Assembly (NCBI GenBank): GCA_024220505.1
Contig: JAKZZE010000013.1
Location: forward strand, 1,240,001-1,304,000
DNA length: 64,000 nt
Direction: 5' to 3'
Origin: Rhizopus arrhizus
Taxonomy: Eukaryota; Mucoromycota; Mucoromycetes; Mucorales; Rhizopodaceae
A program made the position numbers and the translations under genes. The notes under the pieces are model-generated. The model made no database searches. It saw nothing but the letters and a program-made list of their open reading frames with translations, and was not told the origin of the DNA. Positions 44,015-56,400 of the stretch are shown one piece after another (the stretch's first letter is position 1; each line of letters starts with the position of its first letter).

Positions 44015-46250
44015 ATGTGGCAAGAAGCAAAAGCCAATGATAAAAGGGTACAGAATGAAATAAAAAAGAATTTTATAATAAAAGTAGTAAATGAAAAACA
44101 GATTAAAGACTTGATGGCCAACCATAAGCGGCGTGCTGAAAGACGCCGTGCTTATCATGAATCAAGAGTAAATATATTCATTTATTGTGTTTCTCTTTCT
44201 TTAATTGCTTTCTTAGTTGGGCGATCCACAACAATTACTACGTGTTATTGGATCTTCTTTGAAGCTTTATCCAGATGCGGAACAATTTTATTATCATGAA
44301 AACCCAGAAAACCTGTAATAGATACCATTTCTTTTTTATAATCGTATAAAAACACTACTATTGTTCAATACAAACAACATGATGAACTAAAAGGAAAATA
44401 TTCTATTGTTTTTGTATAGAATGGCTTGGCAGGGAAATCCGGATATAAAGATAGACAGGTAAAGATAGATATGTATTTATAAATACACACTTACCTAGTA
44501 TGTATTTAGATTTGATGGACGATCTTTATTGGATTTTGTACCAGAACCGGTTCAAGGATTAAAAGAAAACAACGAAGACAGTGATGAACTCAACTTTGAG
44601 AGATACAGAGATTTGATTGAAGCAGATCGTTTGAATAGTACTTATTTTAATATAAGTGTAAGCAAATGACTTACATATTTTTTTATTAGTTCCCGAAGCA
44701 GAAAGATTAGCACAAGTAGAAGAAGAATGGACAAAGTTATTAGATCGCCATCAAGCAAAGTTAGCGTTAATTGATAGAGCATCAAAGTAAGTAATGCATA
44801 CGAATTAAGAACTTACTGATTTGCTTTTGTTAGCAAGGGAAAATCGAATGCTATTGGATTTGATTATGGAACAACCAAAGTAGTAACTGAAGATGACAAT
44901 ACAAAGCAAAATGAAACAATACTTGCATATGATATCCTTTTTACTGTTATTATTACTGACTAATAACCCATCATTCCTTATTTTCCTTAACTGATATGTT
45001 TACAGACAGACATTTTAGAGTATGTAGATGATTTAACAGAAAGAGACAAGGAGATATTAAACAACATGTCAGCAAAGTACGGTGTCAAGAGCTATGCTCG
45101 TTTACTTCGTGTAGCCAAAAAGGATCGTGATGCTGAATTGAAGGCACTCAAGAAAAAGCAGGATGAAGGCAAACCAAAGGAGCCAAAGAAGGGAAGAAGA
45201 AAAAGAAAGAGAAGAAGAAGACGTGATGATGATTTGAATGGCAGAGATCGGTACAGGCGTAGATACAGTCCAAGCTATGAACCTTATCGGAATGATGATG
45301 AAGGCTCTATGACTGACAGTGGCAGCAGTATGACTGAAGAAGATGCCACGGACTCGGATGGTTCTGAATTTGTCATTGAGTTTGGGTCTCATGCACCAGA
45401 AGAAAAATCGGCTACAGATGCTGAAAAACCACAAGAGACAGTACCATTGGATCAAAAAGCTGATCAAGAAAAGAAATTGACACCAATGGAAAAATTGAAA
45501 TTAAAGATGAGAGCAGGATTAGAAAAACAAAGTAAGTTAGAATATTTGTATTTATTCCCAATTAAATAAACTTTTTTAGTTGTTTTGGATGAAAGAAGCA
45601 AGCGACAAAAAGAACGTGAAAAAGAAGTGGAACAGTTGCAAGAACTTGCCAAGAGTCAAGGTTTACCTGTCCATAGTTACATGAGACCAGAGCCACCTAC
45701 TAGACCAATAAAAGAGCGATATCGCTCTCCTTCTTCATCGCCCGAAAGGCCTACTGAGGAATCCAAGAAAAGATATAGATCACCTTCTGTTAGCTCGCCA
45801 GAAAGAAAATCAGAAAGAAAACCAGCAAGACGATATAGATCACCCTCTAGCTCAAGCGAAAGCCCCATCAAAGAACGTTACAGAGTATCTTCTAGTTCAG
45901 CCGGCAGAAAAGACCGTTACAGATCGCCCTCGAGCTCACCAGTGAGAAAACCGAAAACATCTTCATCAGGTCGGTACCGGTCTCCATCTGATAGTTCAAG
46001 GGAAAGACCAAGGAGAAAGGAACGTTATAGGTCACCCTCTAGCTCAAGAGAAAGATCCAAAAAGGACCGTCGTTACAGATCTCGCTCCAGATCTCCTAAA
46101 AGACGCCACAGATCACCATCACCTAAGCGACGACATAGATCTCCCTCTAAAAGATATAAATCACCAGAAGATAAGCATTATTCCTCAAAGAGGTACAATA
46201 GCAGTAAAAGACGATCTCGTTCGAGAGAACATGATCGTAAAAGATACTGA
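44015..46250 (+). CDS. CLASRP/SWAP-type arginine-serine-rich splicing regulator
   Basis: Nuclear SR-like protein acting in alternative splicing. Nine exons join in phase (44015-44047, 44102-44167, 44217-44314, 44420-44458, 44510-44655, 44690-44786, 44834-44945, 45006-45531, 45580-46250) to 595 aa. The N-terminal DRY_EERY domain is clear: MWQEAKANDKR/IKDLMANHK, RRAERRRAYHESR, MAWQGNPDIKIDRFDGRSLL, ELNFERYRDLIEADR. A conserved helix follows (LTPMEKLKLKMRAGLEKQ), then an RS domain with about nine RYRSPSSS/SDSS repeats, ending RSREHDRKRY. The donor of exon 7 (GTTATT) is weak, so that boundary is less certain. It converges on the seipin gene, with 30 bp between stops. Confidence 0.88.
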
Positions 46251-46280
46251 GTTCTTTTTATACAAATAAACCTTTCTGTT

Positions 46281-47413
46281 TTATTCATCCTTGATGACCG
46301 GTTCCTCTATTACATAATGTACTTTATCCCACATATTCTTCCCAAATGATTTCCAAGCAACATAAGCGCAGAACAATTCAATGATTATAAATAGACTGAT
46401 GAAAAAAAAGGCGGTCATTATTGTTTTATGATACATGTAATATCTATTGACTCCATGAGTTCACTTGTTGTCACTCGTGTTACCGTCTTACCTCAAACCA
46501 TGGAAATCAGCTACGATGTTTAGAGTAGCCTTATAGAGCTGTAATTGAGGTTGAGAGAGTGTGATCCTAGCATGGGTCACTGGCTGATTCTATGTCCGAC
46601 TGTGTTATTCAATTGAGCCATCATACTCCTCCCTTACCTTTCTTTCAATAAAGCCCTTCATCAGAGGTACATTGATACCCTGGCTTTCATCCGTCCAACC
46701 GATTATCAGTGGCACTACTTTTGCAAGTACACGAAGGATACGTTGTGGGCTTGATTGATATCTTAAAATGGCCTATAAAGAAAGAGCGTCATGAGACACG
46801 ACAGCATGCACAAGGTTATTTACAGGTCGACTGGACGTTGTCAACAAGGATCCATTGTGTAAAAGTAAGTCGAGTTGAACCATAAAATTACCGAGGTTAA
46901 AGTTAATGTCTGAAGTAGGCACGTAAAGTTGAACAGAGACATCATAGGCTTGATCAGTTACCAACAACTAATGTATGCATAAGTATGGAAGAAAACAAAC
47001 AACAAAAACTTACATGGTCCGGAAGATAAACATAACCTTGAGGGAAAGCATCTTTGCTATAATGAAAATAAATGGGCTCTATATGAGCACGCTTGGGTAT
47101 ATAACGACGATAGAAGCCAACATAAGCGATGAAGCTGGAGAAAAGAACCGATGTGATCAGGATGATGCTTAACAAGGCTTTTACATAAGTCCTTTGTGCT
47201 GAAGGAGTAAAGATGATTTTAAAAATGGGTGAAAGGATTCCAAAGAGTTTTTGGCTGAGATACCACTTTACTCTCAAGGGTCCCTCTTTGTCACTGTGTG
47301 AAGGAAGAAGGACAGGATTGGAAGACTATCGTATATATTAATTGTACTTTATTTTCAAAAGAATAATAATGGCTTACTTGATCTGAATATTCGTCTGTAT
47401 CTGTACTCGACAT
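46281..47413 (-). CDS. seipin (lipid-droplet biogenesis protein)
   Basis: ER membrane protein forming rings at ER-lipid droplet contacts. Six exons (minus): 47378-47413, 47014-47325, 46824-46967, 46638-46772, 46492-46583, 46281-46443; 293 aa. TM1 is LLSIILITSVLFSSFIAYVG; the luminal beta-sandwich starts FYRRYIPKRAHIEPIYFHYS and includes AYDVSVQLYVPTSDINFNLG, FMVQLDLL and SQPQLQLYKATLNIVADFHG. TM2 follows GLRYYMYHKT (IMTAFFFISLFIIIELFCAY). Both termini face the cytosol and are short. The fifth exon begins at 46583 (PVTHARITLS); a nearer AG would break the frame. Length is close to yeast Sei1. Confidence 0.93.
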
Positions 47414-47701
47414 TGAAATAAGAAAGAAAGAAAAAGTTTGTTATTCATGCGAAAGTGGGCCTGATTTTATTCTCCGCTTACTACATGTGAATTCCACTTT
47501 GTTTTGAATGCTTGCAACATTTTTTTTTTTTGATTGCAAGCCATTCAAGAAAGGGTCTTTAACCTCCCTTATAAATTTCATAAACAAGAAGATTCTATTT
47601 TGAACTTGTTGCAGTAAAAAAAAAATAAAAAATATTCCGTATTTATTATAATTAAACTATTATTAATATTTATTCTTCTTCTTTTCCTATCCCCTATAAA
47701 G

Positions 47702-48724
47702 ATGTCAATACGTGTAAATATTGAATGGGCAGAGCAAATCATCAACAGCAATAATTCCACACGAAAGCAGTGGCTCCGATCTATCATCGATCAAGTCCAA
47801 TCCCGCCGACGATCCATTCAACTCTATCTTCTGACCGTCCAAGTGATCGAAAGATATTATCAACAGAAGCACCAGCAACGACAATCCTGCATTGAACAAC
47901 TGAGCGGCCGAGAAAAAGAGCTGGAAAGAGACTTAGAAAGGTTGAGATCCCACCAAATGGATCTCAAGAAGCAGCAGCAAGACATCGAACAAAGCCTCAT
48001 CCTCCTCCGTCAAGAGGCAGAAAAGCACCGTGAGAAAAAGACGAGATGCGAGCAGCATTACGCTCGTCTTTCCTTTGTGCCCATCTTGCGCGATCAATCC
48101 AAAAAAAAGTACCTCAAGGCACGCAGTAGAGATTGGCAGCTGGAGCAGCAACTCTCCGAGATGCGTCATGCCCTCGAGCTCTGTCGAGACCATCTTCGGA
48201 TCATCAGCAAACAGACCGCAGCAGGGCAATCAGAACGAGAGGCGGTCTGTACAGAGAAGCAAGGATCGCTGGATGAGGTGAAGGGGGCGTCCGAGACGTT
48301 GGATTATTTGAAGCAAGGAAGTGAATTTTGGTCCGGTTTCGATGTCTATCAGGCTCAGGTGGTGCTTGAGGCAGCTCAATACATTTTAAAAAATAACCGA
48401 TGCAAGACATCCAAGAAATTGACAGTGGACGTTGACCAGCTCTGGATCAAGACGTTCAAGCTGGCTTGTCTTGAATATGGCGATCGTGAACTATATGGTG
48501 ATAAGCACTGGAATACGAGTACTTTGAAGGTTCAATTTGATTGTTCCATCTGCCAGACGTCACTTGTGTGTTGGCCACGGCTGACACCAAAGGATGAGCT
48601 TGTCTGTGAATCTTGTTTTAAATCGATTCAAAAAGAACCTACCATTGTATCTGTATCCAATCATAATATGTTAAGGAAATTATTTCATTCTTTAAGTCTT
48701 TTTAAAATAAATATTCAAATGTGA
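47702..48724 (+). CDS. coiled-coil protein with C-terminal CxxC...CxxC zinc motif, uncharacterised
   Basis: Single-exon 340-aa protein. Residues about 30-190 form a long Gln/Glu/Arg-rich coiled coil (LSGREKELERDLERLRSHQM, KKQQQDIEQSLILLRQEAEK). Then come EFWSGFDVYQAQVVLEAAQY and a zinc-ribbon-like pair of cysteines (FDCSICQTSLVCWPRL ... LVCESCFKS). The C-terminus is basic and hydrophobic (LRKLFHSLSLFKINIQM). Codon use is richer in G/C than in neighbouring genes, especially at 47750-48350, suggesting strong expression or a different origin. I do not recognise a named family. A scaffold or E3-ligase-like role would be a guess. Confidence 0.75.
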   Translation: MSIRVNIEWAEQIINSNNSTRKQWLRSIIDQVQSRRRSIQLYLLTVQVIERYYQQKHQQRQSCIEQLSGREKELERDLERLRSHQMDLKKQQQDIEQSLILLRQEAEKHREKKTRCEQHYARLSFVPILRDQSKKKYLKARSRDWQLEQQLSEMRHALELCRDHLRIISKQTAAGQSEREAVCTEKQGSLDEVKGASETLDYLKQGSEFWSGFDVYQAQVVLEAAQYILKNNRCKTSKKLTVDVDQLWIKTFKLACLEYGDRELYGDKHWNTSTLKVQFDCSICQTSLVCWPRLTPKDELVCESCFKSIQKEPTIVSVSNHNMLRKLFHSLSLFKINIQM

Positions 48725-49596
48725 TTGGTGTAAGGTAAAACGCGTATAAATTAAAAAAAAAGGCAAAAGTAAATCGAATTTACTTTTATAAAGAATATAT
48801 TTTGAAAGTTCATTATTAACTTTTCTTTTTTTTATTACTATGAACTTGGTTATTATGATTTTTTTTTTACATTTGTTTCTGCCTTTCATCTTACTGCTAC
48901 TATTTTCTTTTGCTAATATCAACTTTATTGCTCGATTAGAACAATTCCCAACTAACTATGCCCATCACTGATGCATATTTAAACTGGAAAAAACAAAAAC
49001 AAAAATAGTACCTTGCATCCATGTTAGCGTCCATATCGCTTGAAATGGCACTGTTTCTGTTGACTTTGATAGCTAACACAGCTAAATGTGTTAGCTCCAA
49101 CAATATGAAGCGTATGCTCAATGGTCTTCTAATGATTCAACTATATTTGATTCTAGTTCAAAAATAATCTTGCAGAGTTTTCATTACTGTAAACCTCTCT
49201 CTGATAGAAAGATTTTCACATTAGGCCATGTCCTTCTCTAATCTTTATGAAGCTTACTGTTTTAAACTTGTATTTGACGATAGTGATAAACGGTAGCCGA
49301 GCTCGTTTCCTTTTACAATTTCTCACAGACCTTTTGTACATAGCCAAAAGACTTTTTTTTTTCATAGCTTCGGTGCGTCTAAAGACAATAGTACGGTTCA
49401 TGAGAACTTTCCTCTTCAGATTAAATCAAAACCCATCGTTTTCTTTCATCTTGTCGTACCTTGTTCTCGTGTAACTCATTGTTCACGTCATTATTTCTCC
49501 TTTCTGTGTTTGGCGCTTTTTGAAAATAGAGGGTCGAACGCTGTCTTTTTTTTTTTGAAACTGTTTCAAGTTTTTTTTTTTTTTGCTTCTTTAATA
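48725..49596. other. intergenic
   Basis: No gene supported. A short plus frame from an ATG at 49022 (MLASISLEMALFLLTLIANT) is hydrophobic but lacks partners. T-rich tracts at 49545-49555 and 49571-49584 precede the next gene. Confidence 0.4.
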
Positions 49597-50945
49597 ATGA
49601 AAGTAACATCATTAACCACTATTGTTGCAAGTTTATTTACAGGAGTAGTACTTGGTAACTAATAATAATAAACAACTAAGCAAAAGCGTATTGACCCATT
49701 TCTTTATAGCACGTACTCCTGTTTATATCTTTTCCAATGAAGTGAGCACTACGCCAGAACAAATCTCGTTTGATACTTTCTCCATGTTTTATTCACACAT
49801 GATGGACACCAATCAGCGTACCTCTGTTGTAGTTCAAAAGGAAGAGAGCAGCTGGTTACCTAAAAGCAATAATTTATTTGAAAACAAATTGGATGCTAAT
49901 TTAGTGGTTCTTGTTTCCTCTGTTCAAACACCTCAAGGTAAAGATAATCCTTACAGCTCACTTCTCCTATTCACCTTCTATTTAGATATCTTGCCAACAA
50001 AGGATACTTCATTTTATATCACCGATGGCGATGATATCGATGAATATTCTACTTTGGCTAAAAATATTGTTGAAGAAAAGATGGATCAAGATGCTACTGT
50101 TACTACCTTCAAATTCCCTCAAGTAAAATAGATTGATATTTATTTATACAAACGACTTATACTTTATAGGTTTGTCATAAAGAAACAGGTGCATCTAACG
50201 TCTGTAGCAGCAGAGATACTGTTACGCGTTTCTCTAGATATTTTTCTGATTTTGAAACTGACTTGTTTGATGAGAATAAAGAGGTAAACAAGATAATAAA
50301 AGAAAGCAAATACCAGCATATTCATGCGTATATAAAAGGCGGATAAACAATTCATGCTTGAAGTTGAAACAGTTCAAGAATATTGGAGTACTCTAGATAT
50401 TTCTTCTAATAATTTGATTCAATTGAATTCACTCAAGGTAAAAACGAGAACGAAAAGAAAAGATGACTTACGATTGATAGGCGCTTGTTGAATCATATGG
50501 AGTTCAATCTGAACAATACAAGGAAGCCACCCGTATTATTTCTTACTTGTTTGAATCCACTGTTATACCAAATTTCCAAACTGTTTACCCTCACAAATCT
50601 ATGGCCGCCTTTGTCTTTACACCCGTCACTCGATTTGGAAAGCGTGCTGTTGACCAAGACGTGTGTTACAAATCAGCCCGTGCATGCAGAAATGGTACTG
50701 ACCACTGTCAAGGTCACGGTCAATGTGTTGAAGACAGCAATGGTTGCTTTAGCTGTCAATGCAAGCCTTCTTATGTAGGCGAGTCGTGTGAATATGTGGA
50801 CGCTGTAGGTGATTTCCAATTATTGTTCTGGACTAGCGTTCTCTTGATTGTTATTACTACTTCCGTAGTTGCTTGTATCTATCAAAGCGGAAGTGATGCA
50901 GACACGGGTATCATCATGACTCAATCTCCTCCAAAGCAAGAATAA
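49597..50945 (+). CDS. Vps3844/DUF3844-like type I membrane protein with EGF-like Cys cluster
   Basis: Probable ER/endosomal membrane protein of the fungal DUF3844 (Vps3844) family, linked to vacuolar sorting. Five exons (49597-49654, 49710-50122, 50170-50283, 50339-50437, 50481-50945) give 382 aa. A signal peptide (MKVTSLTTIVASLFTGVVLA) precedes the luminal domain (RTPVYIFSNEVSTTPEQISF). Near the C-terminus are eight or so cysteines in an EGF-like pattern: CYKSARACRNGTDHCQGHGQ, CVEDSNGCFSCQCK, GESCEYVD. Then come one TM helix (FQLLFWTSVLLIVITTSVVA) and a short cytosolic tail ending PPKQE. The signal-peptide/first-intron boundary keeps phase. Confidence 0.85.
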
Positions 50946-51044
50946 AAAGAAATGTATTTTTTATTATTAATATTATGAAAATGCATTATATGAGAAAATA
51001 AAATGTGTGTGAATGTATTTACAAAGCAGAAAAGAGTGTTAAAT

Positions 51045-51484
51045 TTAATGCATGCGATTCATGTATGTATAATGTAATGGTAAAGGAACCACTAAAGGAG
51101 GCAATGATTCTTTTCGATGTTTGAATTGGGGAGGAGGTGAAGGTAACCAGTGATCTTTGACGGATTCGGAATCGATAGAACGCTTACGTGATTTACGAAT
51201 GCCTTGAAGTGTACGATATCGATTGAAACAAGTAGCTCGTTTTCTGTGAGGTAATTGATGTGATATTTGCCCCCAAGTCAATCCTCTAGCGACTCCTTCA
51301 CAAATAATGGCATCTTCTGCATTCGAGAAACGACTTCTTGATTTGCCTGTCATCGATTGTTTTGTTTGAGGTGAAGGTGGAGGAGAAAGTAGTTGTTGTT
51401 CAGCAATAGTTGGGTTAAGCATGTCAGTAACTATAACAACAGTTAGTCATCTCAATTGAAATGATCTTTGCTCTTACTCTTCAT
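51045..51484 (-). CDS. Myb/SANT-like DNA-binding protein (130 aa)
   Basis: Two exons (minus): 51478-51484 (7 nt) and 51045-51430, joined over a 47-bp intron with a GACTAAC branch site; the start reads MKITDMLNP. One Myb-like helix-turn-helix is seen (RFSNAEDAIICEGVARGLTW, GQISHQLPHRKRATCFNRYR), with the typical spaced Trp partly replaced. A Pro/Ser-rich LLSPPPSPQTK lies before it and a basic KSRKRS after it. Probably a nuclear regulator. The second exon alone would also be an open protein starting at MLNP, so the microexon is less sure than the domain. Confidence 0.7.
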
Positions 51485-52282
51485 TTTGAATATGAATAAA
51501 AGAAGAAAAAAAAGAAAAAGAGAAAAATAGCGTTTTATTATATATAGACGATTAATGTACTACTTTAGATGCAAGGGTTTGGAGTAAGTATGCTTTTGCA
51601 TATAACTATGTTTGGTGTATATTATTGACACTTGCTATAGAGAGTGAGAGAGTGAGAGAGACATCAAATAAGATATGAAGGGAGAATAAAGGGGAAGCTT
51701 AAATGGATAAATCCTTTCTGTAAGGGAGAAACAAATGGATTAACAGTGATTGGCTATTGTTGTTGTTTGTTACTGTATCTAATGTCATCCAACACACTCC
51801 TTGATCGTCTCATTGTTTTATACAAGTGAGGAATGTGCATTATATGATGTACGTGAGTTAACAACCGTGTTTCTTTTGTGTGTGTGTGTGTATTTATCCC
51901 ATTTTCACATTCCTTTTGTTTTATGAAACTTTAAAAAAGTCAATTATTTTTACTATCAATAAATAATAATAAAAAAGCTCTTATTTCAAAAAGAACTGTT
52001 TTATATAAATGTGTAAACAACTATAAACAAATGCATCTCAATCAATCTGCTCTGTCTTTCTCTCTCACACTCTCACGCTCTCACTCACTCTCACTTATCC
52101 CTTCTTTTTTCAATTCTTCTCCCCTACTTTTTTATGTTTTTATATTAAAAACCCCAAAGTTTCAACAATGTATACTTCCTTCCTTTGTTTGTAACTTTTT
52201 TTAATTAAAATATATTAAATAACACGCGTTGTCATACATTGCTTCTATAATGACACGTATATACCCCTTAATTTCTCTTTCT
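51485..52282. other. intergenic with GAGAGT / CTCTCA tracts
   Basis: No gene. A purine tract (GAGAGTGAGAGAGTGAGAG) at 51639-51660 and a pyrimidine tract of the complementary kind at 52052-52098 face each other across 400 bp. A TG repeat lies at 51878-51890. Confidence 0.5.
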
Positions 52283-53441
52283 TTATTCTTCCATAGCATC
52301 ATCATCATCACCATCAGATTCAATTTCTAATTCTTCATTCACTTCTTCCTCTTCTTCTACAGTTTCAGGAACAACTTGGTTTATAATCTGTAAAAGTTCT
52401 TTTGAATGTTCAAACATGGCTTCATCGTCAGATCCAATCATTTGGAATAACTAAGAACATATAAGGACACATGCTATTCATTCCACTTCAACTTACTTTC
52501 ACTGCTGTCTCTAGACAATCTCTTGCATCACCCCATAACGTAATACGTTCTTCTTGTGTTCTTTCTTCATCATCTCCCAAACAATAATAAGTCCATCCGT
52601 AGAGATACCATAAATCAACCACTTCATCATTTTCCTTTTGTAAATTTTCCAAGACTGTAAAAGCATGTTCAAACATGCCTAATTCTAACAATAACTTTAC
52701 TAGCGCTAATCTTGTATCATAAATGGGTATCGTCGCATCTCCAGGTTCTTTGTGGATCCATAATTCCATGCTCTTATTTAATGCTGAACTTGCTTCTTCA
52801 TTACGTTGCTGACTTAATCTGACAGAAGCTAATAATTGATATACTTCTGGATTTTCGGGATCCACTTGCTGTGCTTGGCTCAAATACTCTTCACACTTTG
52901 ATTCTGCTTCAGGTTCAAAACTATCTCGGATGATAAGAAGACGTATCACTTGACCTGTTCTTAATTCTTACCAACAATCAGTTAAATAAATTTCTGTCAT
53001 GGAACATAAAGCACTCGATATTTTTGAACACAAGAATTTAGCTTCTTCTGAGGAGGGGTCCTCGATTTTCTTTCTTTCAATCATCATTAATTCTACACCT
53101 TTTTGAAATGCCTCAATAGCTTGCTTTTCTGTCAACATTTGTCCTAAATACATGTATTTGCTGTACCCTTCGTTAGGTGCCACTTCAATCGATTGCAACA
53201 AATGCTATCCATACATTTAGTTTTAATTTTTAAACAGGTCGTATAGCTATTTTGCTCTTACGTTGTGTGCTTCTTCAAACTTTTCGAGTTCTAGTTCTAC
53301 TTGAGCTGTCAGTTCTAATAATTCAGCGTTTCTGGGGTCCAGTTCAAGTCCCTTTTGACAGAATAAATGGGCTGCTTGATAATCCAATTTATCAATATTT
53401 TCATTAATCTTTAGTTTTAAATCATCGACTGTATATGACAT
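52283..53441 (-). CDS. ACL4: TPR protein, Acl4-like assembly chaperone of ribosomal protein L4
   Basis: Dedicated chaperone that carries newly made Rpl4 to pre-60S particles. Four exons (minus): 53262-53441, 52972-53204, 52497-52920, 52283-52450; 334 aa. TPR repeats are visible: AAHLFCQKGLELDPRNAELL, AIEAFQKGVELMMIER, CEEYLSQAQQVDPENPEVYQ, AFTVLENLQKENDEVVDLWY. The motif YLTDCCFEPEAESKCEEYL at the second junction is characteristic. It required taking the acceptor GAGATAG, because the nearer one gives a stop. A long acidic end (EEEEEVNEELEIESDGDDDD) fits binding of a basic ribosomal protein. Confidence 0.85.
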
Positions 53442-56400
53442 TATGTTGTAATTTATCAAACAAAAAAGATTGTTTTTTTTTATTGTTGGTAACTTTACTC
53501 TTGTATTTTAAAAGGAAAGTAGTCACATTAAGCCACATAATACTAATTGGGAAAAAATCAAAACTACCCTGAATTTCTTTAATATCAAAGCAAAAATAAA
53601 AGAGTGATGAAGACAAAAAAAAAAAAAAGGGAAGGCATATTGATTCTATTTTACATACAAAGCTGATTTCAATGAATACATTGACTGAAAGTATCATACA
53701 TGGTTCAAGTTATGAGAGAAACAGTAAACATAAGCAAAAAGAAACATATTTTATAATTAAAATGTAAGATATAAGACTTTGTATATTTGATTATAAAGCA
53801 CTGCTTATTATTACAATCACCAAAAATGAGCTTTTAACAAGTGAATAAAATTATTATATTGAGTATCCCCTCCCCCTTTATTTCCCTCCTCAAAAATAGA
53901 ATGGTCTGGGATATAAGCAAGTTTTATTAATTCTTTTGCTTAAATATAAAGTTAAAGGTAATGCTACTACACCAGCATATAAAAAGATTAAATATTAATT
54001 AAAGTATGAATTGAAATGCGCTTTAGCATATATCAATGCAGTTTGAGCTACTAAATGTAACATTTTAAGTCTAAAAGCCCACTGGACAGGAACGACAAAG
54101 GACAAGCCATGTTATATTGCCTTTTATAAAGACCATGGCTCTTTTTTTTTTTTACTGTTATCCGCTGTTTCTTTTACTTTTGTCACTAATTGCCCTTACA
54201 CCTACTTCTGTACTATGCTATTCTTAATTATTAAAAATAAAATTTACTTTACATAATTTTTTAAAAAGATATTCGCTGACTTTTGTGCTTATTGAATCGA
54301 ATAAGCATTTGCGTGTGATCGGAATGTCTCATTGAGATGGTAAAATAACAATCAACAAAAGGTCACAGATGGATACAAGAAAAAGAAGCGTTACTTTGAA
54401 GAAGATAAGAATAGATTTATTCTATTGATTCCCTTTCATCCTATTTTATTGTCATAAAAGTGCTTTTTTTTTTTATTTGCAAGTTTTTTAATACAATTTG
54501 AAGCCATTTCGTCTGCCATAGAAAGATATTACTGTATTCTTTTATTAAATCAAAAATTTTGATGGATCAATGTTTTTTGTTTCTAGTCTTTGTCTCTTTG
54601 TATTACTGGAGTAATGATGAATCTTTGTCTTCATGCTGGTACGATGTATGGTTAGAGAAGAGAAATCACATTGTATTTAAATATCTGAATTGCTCGATCT
54701 TTATTTTTTTTTTTTTCTCGATTTTTTTGGACGATATTTTAAAAATAGGATCTCTTTAAACAACCACATGTTGCAACCGTTACAATTTTTTAACAACTTA
54801 AAAAGGCTTAATGGAAGGCTTTTTGTTATCCTCCTTTCTTTTTTAGTAGTTACTTCATTGGATTCGCATGCTTCACCAGAAAGTAAGCCTTCTGATATTA
54901 ACATGTTCATTGCTTCTTTACCTTTTTGTTTCACGATGCTGAGATATGAAGTATCGCCTCTCCTTTGGCAACAAATAAGTTTTCAATGTCTCTTTGGACA
55001 TATGGAAATCGGCATAATATGTCTCTTATAAATATGAATCTGACTTTTGATCCAACTGACATGATGAATAGCGATATTGGAATACCAAGCGTCAAATTAT
55101 ATTTTGTCTGCAAACTGAGATATTGGCTAAAGGTTCATTAGCACATTCAGGAGCACCTCTTTGAGCAAAAAGGTATGAGAGATGTTGATAGATGAAGAGT
55201 ACGACATTTTATATACTATTGTCAGTAAAAGCATGTACCTGCGAATAAGGTGATTGATAAATCAAAAACATACATCGAGATGTGGCAGCTGCAATGTATA
55301 GTTGTTTAAGGAATTCCAATAATATCGCGTTAACGGCAGCGAGAATTGGCCTTGTAATATTATATAATACACTTCCATCATAAAATTAAGATCAGTTCCT
55401 TAAATTTTTGCTGCGATTGCACAAAATTGAGCCATCAGCACAAATTCTTTGGAGAAATGTCGATGAAAATCGATCGTAAACGGCTTGAGTTACACCAAAA
55501 ACGTTAGCTGCGTTGTTTTTTTCAAATATGTTAAATTTTAACAAGAATTAATAAAGTTTGTCAATATAAAAAGTAAAAATGATCAAAAGTATGATCAAGC
55601 TATTGAAACATGACAAGTACGTCAGAAAATGCAAGTCTCCTGTTCCACAATTCTACTGCCGTTTTTTCTGTATGTTGATGATTGTACATATTTTGATCAT
55701 TCAAGTCATAACTAACATTGCATTTAGACAACCAGGTCTTCTTTGAGGCTCTGTATTTAATTGATGATGAAAAAAGCATTATAAAAAGAACATTTTGTAA
55801 AATCGCCTGTCCGACAACTCCTCGCGAGCTAAAGTTCTTCGCTGAAAAGATCCCAGGTCTTTTGAAATGGAAGCAGGCAATTATAAGCTCTATAAGTAAA
55901 TCACGAAAGTGAAAAATAAAACACAAAAACAGCTTATGGTCCTTTAATATGACTAATACAAGTAAACGAAGCGATAACATTTTCGTTTTTTGTTTGAATA
56001 TTAGTGCATGAAATTTATAATTTGCTGTGTTTAAAGTATTGTGGCATACCAACAAAATTGAGAGCATTGGGATGGAGTTGGCGTGTGGATTTCTATGAGA
56101 ACATTTGTCACTTTGGAAGAAGGGTGTTTCTTGGTTTTGGCAGAGAGCTAGCAAATCAAAATCTTGGTTCACGCGGCAGTGGAACGGATCAGATGAGGAG
56201 AGTGACCGACGACGAAATTTTTCGCAGGATGGATCAATAATGTAAGCTTGTTTGCCCAGCATGCCTGATCAAAGTGAGGGACGGAAACAAGGCGTGAGAT
56301 GATAATGTCGAGTTAAGGAAAGTTCACTGACCATGCCCGAATTAAAGATAAACAATTTATTTCCAAACAAGTGAGCAAATGAATTTCTTCTTTTGATCAA

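Noticed and set aside
55600..56262. 220-aa minus-strand open frame with an ATG
   Set aside because: Composition is hydrophobic and irregular with no recognisable motif, while the plus strand over the same bases has more protein-like runs. I could not support it as a gene.
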